From contig CM018052.1 in the NCBI GenBank assembly GCA_008638375.1, positions 30,341,239 through 30,405,238 on the forward strand: a stretch of DNA of 64,000 nt, in the 5' to 3' direction. Of this stretch, positions 59,258-64,000 are shown piece by piece. This stretch comes from Nyssa sinensis. Taxonomy: Eukaryota > Streptophyta > Magnoliopsida > Cornales > Nyssaceae. Each line of letters begins with the position of its first letter. Positions within the stretch are counted from its first letter, which is position 1. Made by a program: the position numbers and the translations under genes. The notes beneath the pieces were generated by a model, which worked only from the letters and a program-made list of their open reading frames with translations, was not told the origin of the DNA and did not search any database.

Positions 59258-59600
59258 TTGGATATTTCCTCAAATGTCACCATCACGTATAGGAAGCCAA
59301 ACCCACTGATGAGCTGTTTAGAATTTGCCAATTATTTGAGCACACAATCAACTTCTGAGTTCAGACTTGGGATAGGCAGTTGCTGTCATGCCACTTACGC
59401 GTTGAGATTTCCAGCCACATGAAGCCATTATCTCATCTCAGGCAACATTTTCTGTCTATCACAATGATCACAAACTTTAGAGTGGGCAGTGTTGGAGCTA
59501 CCCTTGGGCCAAAGGGACCATCACTTCCACGAAGTATGAACATTCAACCACGTGTTGTCCTTTCCAATGACCCATCTCCATTAAAATATGGATAGTCCCA
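58920..59600. repeat. Diverged duplicate locus, copy 2
   Basis: Counterpart of 55980-57245: GATGAAGCTTGGCATAGAAT, then GGAGATTGCAGAACCAC and GGGATAGGCAGTTGCTGTCA to CCATCACTTCC. Shorter, without the foldback, and with an AT microsatellite at 59215-59252. Confidence 0.6.
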
Positions 59601-60086
59601 AAATTTTGTGTGATATGCATAATATATAGTCTCAGGTGCTATCTGTTAAATTTTGAGGAGCTTTGATACCATGTTGAATTTTTGATGCTCTAATATCAAG
59701 TGTGGTTGTTTAAACATCTATTTAGAGATGTATAACTATAAACTGTACAAAGTTCATGTACCAATTTCATTGAGAATTTCTTTTCTTTCACAAATATATC
59801 TACATTATTTCTCTTTTTTTTTTTTTTTTTTTTTCTTTTTTCATGCAATATAAAATATTTAAAATTATATTTCCAACACTATCTTCATGCATGTCGTCGT
59901 GAACACAAAGTGAAATAAGATTACAGGTCACACACAATTTTAATGGCAAGATCGTCATGAAAATGACGGCCAAGTTGCACTTGAAAATGGGGTTGTGATA
60001 TTGCATTTAGATCATTTTCAAACTGTAATCACTGTCCATGTTGTATCGTTAAACTCATTTATTAGTTTTAGTATTTTTCTTGATGA
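59601..60086. other. Spacer
   Basis: AT-rich, with a long T run near 59814-59834. No gene recognised. Confidence 0.5.
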
Positions 60087-60091
60087 AATTG
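60087..60091. repeat. Target site duplication of the 60-kb element (left)
   Basis: AATTG, repeated at 62648-62652. Confidence 0.95.
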
Positions 60092-60518
60092 TGTAGGACC
60101 GAAAAATTACTCTTATACCAAATTATTGAACAAAAAATAAGAGACGAAGTAAAGTGAACAAACTAATAAATTTTATTGAAGAAAACTTACACACTATTAT
60201 TATTTCGGCAATCTCTCACGGCCATCACATGGCCCTTTAATTCTCTTGGCCACCATTCTATTATTTTTGTGGTACACAACTCAATGTGACAAAGACCCAT
60301 ATATATAATATTGACTCTAAGTCCTATATTGATTAGGACATCTAATTCTATAGAAACTAGTATATCTTATTTAACTATAATTAGAAAACTAACTCTCATT
60401 AGAATATTAGTCTAACTACAACTAGGACTATCTAAAAAGTCTCCAAATATTATTAGGACTCAATAAACCAAATTAAGAAACTTCCTAAAATTTATGGGCT
60501 TGGTTTAATTAGTCAACA
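60092..60518 (-). repeat. 3' LTR of the non-autonomous element
   Basis: 427 bp; on the minus strand TGTTGACTAATTAAACCAAG to CGGTCCTACA. Confidence 0.96.
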
Positions 60519-60532
60519 ATGCCTCCCTTAAA
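60519..60532 (-). other. Polypurine tract of the non-autonomous element
   Basis: Minus strand TTTAAGGGAGGCAT next to the LTR. The TAA stop of the long ORF lies within it. Confidence 0.88.
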
Positions 60533-61517
60533 CCAAGCTCACCAAAGTAGTTTCACCAACACTTTCATGAGCAAGAATCTTCAAAGCAACTTCTTTCGCT
60601 GTAAGAAGCTTTTGTGACAGCAATCTGGAACAATCATTTATCTTCATCTTCACACGCGGATATGGTCGAATCTTGTACTTGGCATACAACTTCTCAGCTT
60701 GTTCAGCACGATCAAAGAACAAATCAATGCTCATCCATTCAAAATCAAAATCAATAAAACAATTATCCGTGTCAATAATTTCATCATCATAATGATGCAA
60801 AGCCTGCCAATATTTTAGAATACCAAAAACTTCCTTTCGAACAAAATCTGCACCAATAAAATTATTAAGACCCAAACTAATATTATAGTACGGCAAGAAT
60901 TTATCAACGCCGATGAAATCACAAATTTCAGACAACTTTGGCTTTTCAAATCTCAAGAATTCTTGAACCTCTAAAAATTCCGTCTTCACAAAATCAACAT
61001 GGCCTCGAATAATAAAATTCTCAATACCAATAAAATCAGCGAACTCTGGATTAGAATGTTCTTCAATCTCACTATATTTTGATTCCAAAGTGTTTGGCAA
61101 ATCAAACAAAGTAGCAAGGTCAAAACTTTCAAAATCTTCAATTGCATCAATACCACAACATGCAAAGTTTTCTTCTTTCTCAACGATTAAGTTCTCAAAC
61201 TGAGTAGGCTGAAATAATTCTTCAATATCTCTCAATTCACCGGAAACAACTTCTAACAAATTCAAATTTTCATCACTATGAGCCAAAGTCAAACTTTCAA
61301 CCATACAATTATTTTCATCTTCTTTAACTTCTAAAATATTTCTTTCCTCACAACTAATATTTTCTTCCTCAGAAATACTGACGAAGCAGTCAATATCATA
61401 TGAATCTAAATTCAATACTTTATATGAGTCATCCCAAATTGGAATGAATTCTGAAAACAATTTTGAACCATCAATTTCTTTATTTTCATCAAACTTATCT
61501 CTTTCAAAATCAACCAT
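60528..61517 (-). CDS. Unknown acidic protein, main part (329 codons)
   Basis: I do not recognise this protein. From MVDFERDKFDENKEID it runs 329 residues with no zinc knuckle, protease or polymerase motif. The first 200 residues are rich in Asp and Glu. Residues about 155-235 hold an imperfect repeat: DFIGIENF with FVKTEFLEVQEFL, then DFIGVDKF and NNFIGADFVRKEVFGILKYW. The last 90 residues are aromatic and then basic (FDFEWMSIDLFFDRAEQAEK, KLYAKYKIRPYPRVKMKIND). The stop is inside the polypurine tract, so the frame reaches the very end of the internal region. The codon before its ATG is a TAG in frame with the upstream 111-codon part, so both probably formed one protein of about 440 residues. 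Host-derived or gag-like origin are both possible. Confidence 0.75.
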   Translation of the reverse strand: MVDFERDKFDENKEIDGSKLFSEFIPIWDDSYKVLNLDSYDIDCFVSISEEENISCEERNILEVKEDENNCMVESLTLAHSDENLNLLEVVSGELRDIEELFQPTQFENLIVEKEENFACCGIDAIEDFESFDLATLFDLPNTLESKYSEIEEHSNPEFADFIGIENFIIRGHVDFVKTEFLEVQEFLRFEKPKLSEICDFIGVDKFLPYYNISLGLNNFIGADFVRKEVFGILKYWQALHHYDDEIIDTDNCFIDFDFEWMSIDLFFDRAEQAEKLYAKYKIRPYPRVKMKINDCSRLLSQKLLTAKEVALKILAHESVGETTLVSLV

Positions 61518-61853
61518 CTAATATATGTCTATGGGAGGTTCATAACCGTTCAGCGGTTTATTTTTATATGCCGAAATAAAATAAAACCAAAACTGATGTG
61601 GTGGTGGATAATTTTTTGTGCAAACAAAATTATTCCAATGCGCCCAATGTACTGTTTTCCTTATTCTCTGATAGAACCATTTAACTTTCTTCTCATAAAG
61701 TTCCTTTGATGAACGCTTCAATGCAGTATCTAATACATTAAATACATTACAAGCATTAAGATAGAGTGTAACACGATGTAACCACTCATCAATATTCTGA
61801 CCACATACTCTTAAAATCTCAAACTTTTGTCCATTAACCAAAACTTTCTCCAT
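61518..61853 (-). CDS. Unknown gag-like N-terminal part (111 codons)
   Basis: Starts at MEKVLVNGQKFEILRVCGQN and continues with IDEWLHRVTLYLNACNVF, RSSKELYEKKVKWFYQRIRK and TVHWAHWNNFVCTKNY, ending in TAG at 61518-61520. It is in the same frame as the following 329 codons, with ATG directly after the stop. A Trp-rich, basic N-terminal region in this position could be a gag-type or RNA-binding part, but I see no diagnostic motif. Confidence 0.6.
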   Translation of the reverse strand: MEKVLVNGQKFEILRVCGQNIDEWLHRVTLYLNACNVFNVLDTALKRSSKELYEKKVKWFYQRIRKTVHWAHWNNFVCTKNYPPPHQFWFYFISAYKNKPLNGYEPPIDIY

Positions 61854-62205
61854 AATTTCAAATCAACAATTTATTTAAATCACATACCTGAGTTTGTCCA
61901 AAAACTGATCTTGTCGTCCTCTTTTCTTTTTTTTTTCTTCAATCTGATCAAGCTGGCCTCCCTATCGATTAAACCAGAATTTTTTTTCTTCACAAGTATT
62001 TGTACCACCACAAGATCTTTTTCTGATCTAAACAGCCGTCGAATTTCAATCGAACAACTCTTCAACAAACCACTCAAGATCGCAAACTTAAGTAACATGA
62101 GAATTACAATTCTCTGCAATAATTCAAGAACAAGACCAAACTTTGATTTTCTGTAGCTTCCCAAGATCGAGACAAGATCTGATAAATTATCCCAAAATCG
62201 TAATT
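61854..62205 (-). other. Leader of the non-autonomous element
   Basis: Region between PBS and first ATG. It contains a 94-codon frame (62164-61880) rich in Lys and Leu in a different frame, possibly fortuitous. Packaging signals are expected here; none can be named. Confidence 0.5.
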
Positions 62206-62218
62206 GGCTCTGATACCA
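62206..62218 (-). other. Primer binding site of the non-autonomous element
   Basis: Minus strand TGGTATCAGAGCC, two bases from the LTR; initiator-Met tRNA type. Confidence 0.94.
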
Positions 62219-62220
62219 TT

Positions 62221-62647
62221 TGTAGGACCGAAAAATTACTCTAATACGAAATTATTGAACAAAAAAGAAGAGAAGAAGTAAAGTGAACAAACTAATAAAT
62301 TTTATTGAAGAAAACTCACACACTATTATTATTTCGGCAATCTCTCACGGCCATCACACGGCCCTCTAATTCTCTTGACCACCACTCTATTATTTTTGTG
62401 GTACACAACTCAATGTGACAAAGACCCACATATATAATATTGACTCTAAGTCCTATATTGATTGGGACATCTAATCCTATTCAAACTAGTATATCTTATT
62501 TAACTATAATTAGAAAACTAACTCTCATTAGAGTATTAGTCTAACTACAACTAGGACTATCTAAAAAGTCTCCAAATATTATTAGGACTCAATAAACCAA
62601 ATTAAGAAACTTCCTAAAATTTATGGGCTTGGTTTAATTAGTCAACA
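62221..62647 (-). repeat. 5' LTR of the non-autonomous element
   Basis: 427 bp, same ends as the 3' LTR, followed by AATTG at 62648-62652. Confidence 0.96.
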
Positions 62648-62652
62648 AATTG

Positions 62653-63735
62653 CATATTCCAATTAACAAAAATTGTTAGAAAATTTGAGTTACAATATTT
62701 GAGAAAATTTTCTTTTCCCATGTATGTGTTGGTACTTCAATACAAAGGTTTTTATTGAGTATACAATTATAAGGTTAGATTAATTCTCGTTGCAAGCCAT
62801 TACAACGTTAATCAATCGTTTTCTTGAGAAATTTGATTTGGCTGGACATAAATTACAACTTCATGTTTCTTAAGACAAACATCTTTGACAACATCTTATT
62901 ACTTCAATGGCATATACAGACATGTACGATTTGCATTCATGATTGGTACATTTGTAAGAAATGTGTGAGTTTAATCTTTTAGTATTTTGAGTCTACAAAT
63001 GGGACTTATGTTTCATTGAACATAGATCAGACACTTTTTAGTTTTAAATATAGGCGTAAAATTGACTTAAAATATATCTTTTAATGTTCTTTTGACAATT
63101 AGTGGTTTTGATATCATGTTAAAATTCAAAACTGGAATAATATTCAAAACCATTAGCTACCCAGTTCGATCGGAGCAAAAGCTGCATCTGCACGGAAAAA
63201 CACCCTTTCTATCCGAATGAGTTTCATTTTTTGAGATTTTGATTAGTTCCCCTATTTTCAATCTAATTAGGTTTAAGGTTTCCTATAAATACTTATTATT
63301 CGAGTTTCTCACAAGAAGTTGCAATTTTTCTATTCTAGATGGTATATTTTGCATTTTTTGTTGAGAACTTAGGACACTATGAATTCTTGAATTTACTTAT
63401 ACTATTCTATAGTTTGAATTCCATAAATTCTTTGTTTCATAAAGGTAATTGTAAAAAGATTTCATCCAAGAAAGCATCTTATAACACTTTTAGTATCACT
63501 GCACTAGTTTGTATAGATTTGAAGGCTAACAGCTACTTTAAGTGATAAAAATAAGAAAAAAGAAAATCTTAAAAACACAAGTAAAGAAGAGTCTAATAAA
63601 AGACAAAAAAAAACAAGAATGATGGTAGATGTTATAGCTATCACCAACCTAGTCACAAAAATACTAATTATCCTTTAGAAAAGAAGAAAATTAGGGGGGG
63701 AAAAGTTAAAGAATGTGACATGGTCAGATGAATCT
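62653..63735. other. Spacer
   Basis: AT-rich with short open frames only; nothing recognised. Confidence 0.5.
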
Positions 63736-64000
63736 AGGGTTGCAACTCGGTCAGCTCGGGGTCAGGCTAGGTTTGAGCCTTGACCAGGCTCAACCCGCGA
63801 TACAAGTCATCGAGCTCGAGCCTGAGAATAACTCGAAGAGTGAACCCGAGTCTGAACCCAATAAAAAACTCCTAGTATCAAGTTTTTTTCAAGTTCGCCT
63901 TTCGTGCATATTCTAAAGATAAAAAGACAATGATTTTCAATGAAAATAGATTTAAAAAGTCAATACAATTAAATAATAAAATAAATATTACATGTTTGAA
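63736..64000. mobile_element. Possible hAT-like miniature element, cut by window end
   Basis: CTAGGGTTGCAACTCGGTCAG followed by CTCG- and GAGCC-rich sequence resembles the terminus of degenerate plant hAT-type elements. The other end is outside the window. Confidence 0.4.

Larger units (their letters stand above)
60092..62647 (-). mobile_element. Complete non-autonomous LTR retrotransposon with novel ORF
   Basis: 2,556 bp on the minus strand. Two LTRs of equal length (427 bp) differ at about 15 positions by eye (about 96.5 percent identity). A perfect AATTG target duplication flanks it. The PBS is at 62206-62218 and the polypurine tract at 60519-60532. The internal part has no protease, integrase, RT or RNase H motif; it carries instead one coding frame split by a single TAG (61853 to 60528). 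It must have moved with enzymes from another element. The PPT and first LTR bases match copia-1, which suggests a copia partner. Confidence 0.95.

Noticed and set aside
61880..62164. 94-codon frame as a separate gene of the non-autonomous element
   Set aside because: It is in a different frame, lies in the leader, is Lys and Leu rich with no motif, and its ATG is close to the PBS. Kept only as a note in the leader entry.

Overview
This window is repeat-rich plant nuclear DNA, most likely intergenic or heterochromatic sequence from a flowering plant. The evidence is Ty1/copia and Ty3/gypsy chromovirus polyproteins, LTRs primed by initiator-Met tRNA, tRNA-derived SINEs, hAT-type miniature elements and strongly AT-rich spacers. 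I cannot name the species. I found no convincing intact host gene and no rRNA, tRNA or CRISPR locus. Nearly all recognisable coding sequence is decayed retrotransposon. All similarity statements are by-eye alignments of the given bases.

Layout. 1-1660: 3' end of a decayed copia element (copia-1). 1795-45136: a large nested tandem segmental duplication. Unit 1 is block A (1795-8415). Unit 2 is block B (10377-23075), a second copia-1-like 3' fragment (23109-23640), block D (23785-25838), block F1 (26430-28219) and truncated copia-3a (28220-30870). Unit 3 is block C (30871-35760), block F2 (36505-39244) and near-complete copia-3b (39245-45136). Blocks A, B and C each carry an array of about 200-bp monomers with the same hAT-type miniature element at the same site. 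Full-length copia-2 (11356-16293) sits in block B, and block A keeps the matching empty site. That orders the events: miniature element and SINE first, then duplication, then copia-2.

45137-48603 holds LTR-like fragments and a foldback. 48604-55484 is a full-length but mutated chromovirus with 5-bp target duplications. 55490-60091 is a diverged duplicated locus of unknown nature, carrying a foldback element and a LINE-like 3' end. 60092-62647 is a complete 2.56-kb non-autonomous LTR retrotransposon on the minus strand. It has 427-bp LTRs, an AATTG target duplication, PBS and PPT, and it encodes an unfamiliar acidic protein instead of pol. The rest is AT-rich, apart from the start of a possible hAT-like element near the right edge.

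The genes do not form a host pathway; they are gag-pol modules of separate elements. The most interesting relation is between copia-1 and the 60-kb element: the PPT and first LTR bases are almost identical, so a copia-1-like element is the best candidate for supplying its replication enzymes. The strongest candidates for something undescribed are that element's protein, the triplicated monomer arrays, and the inverted-repeat junction at 23076-23127.
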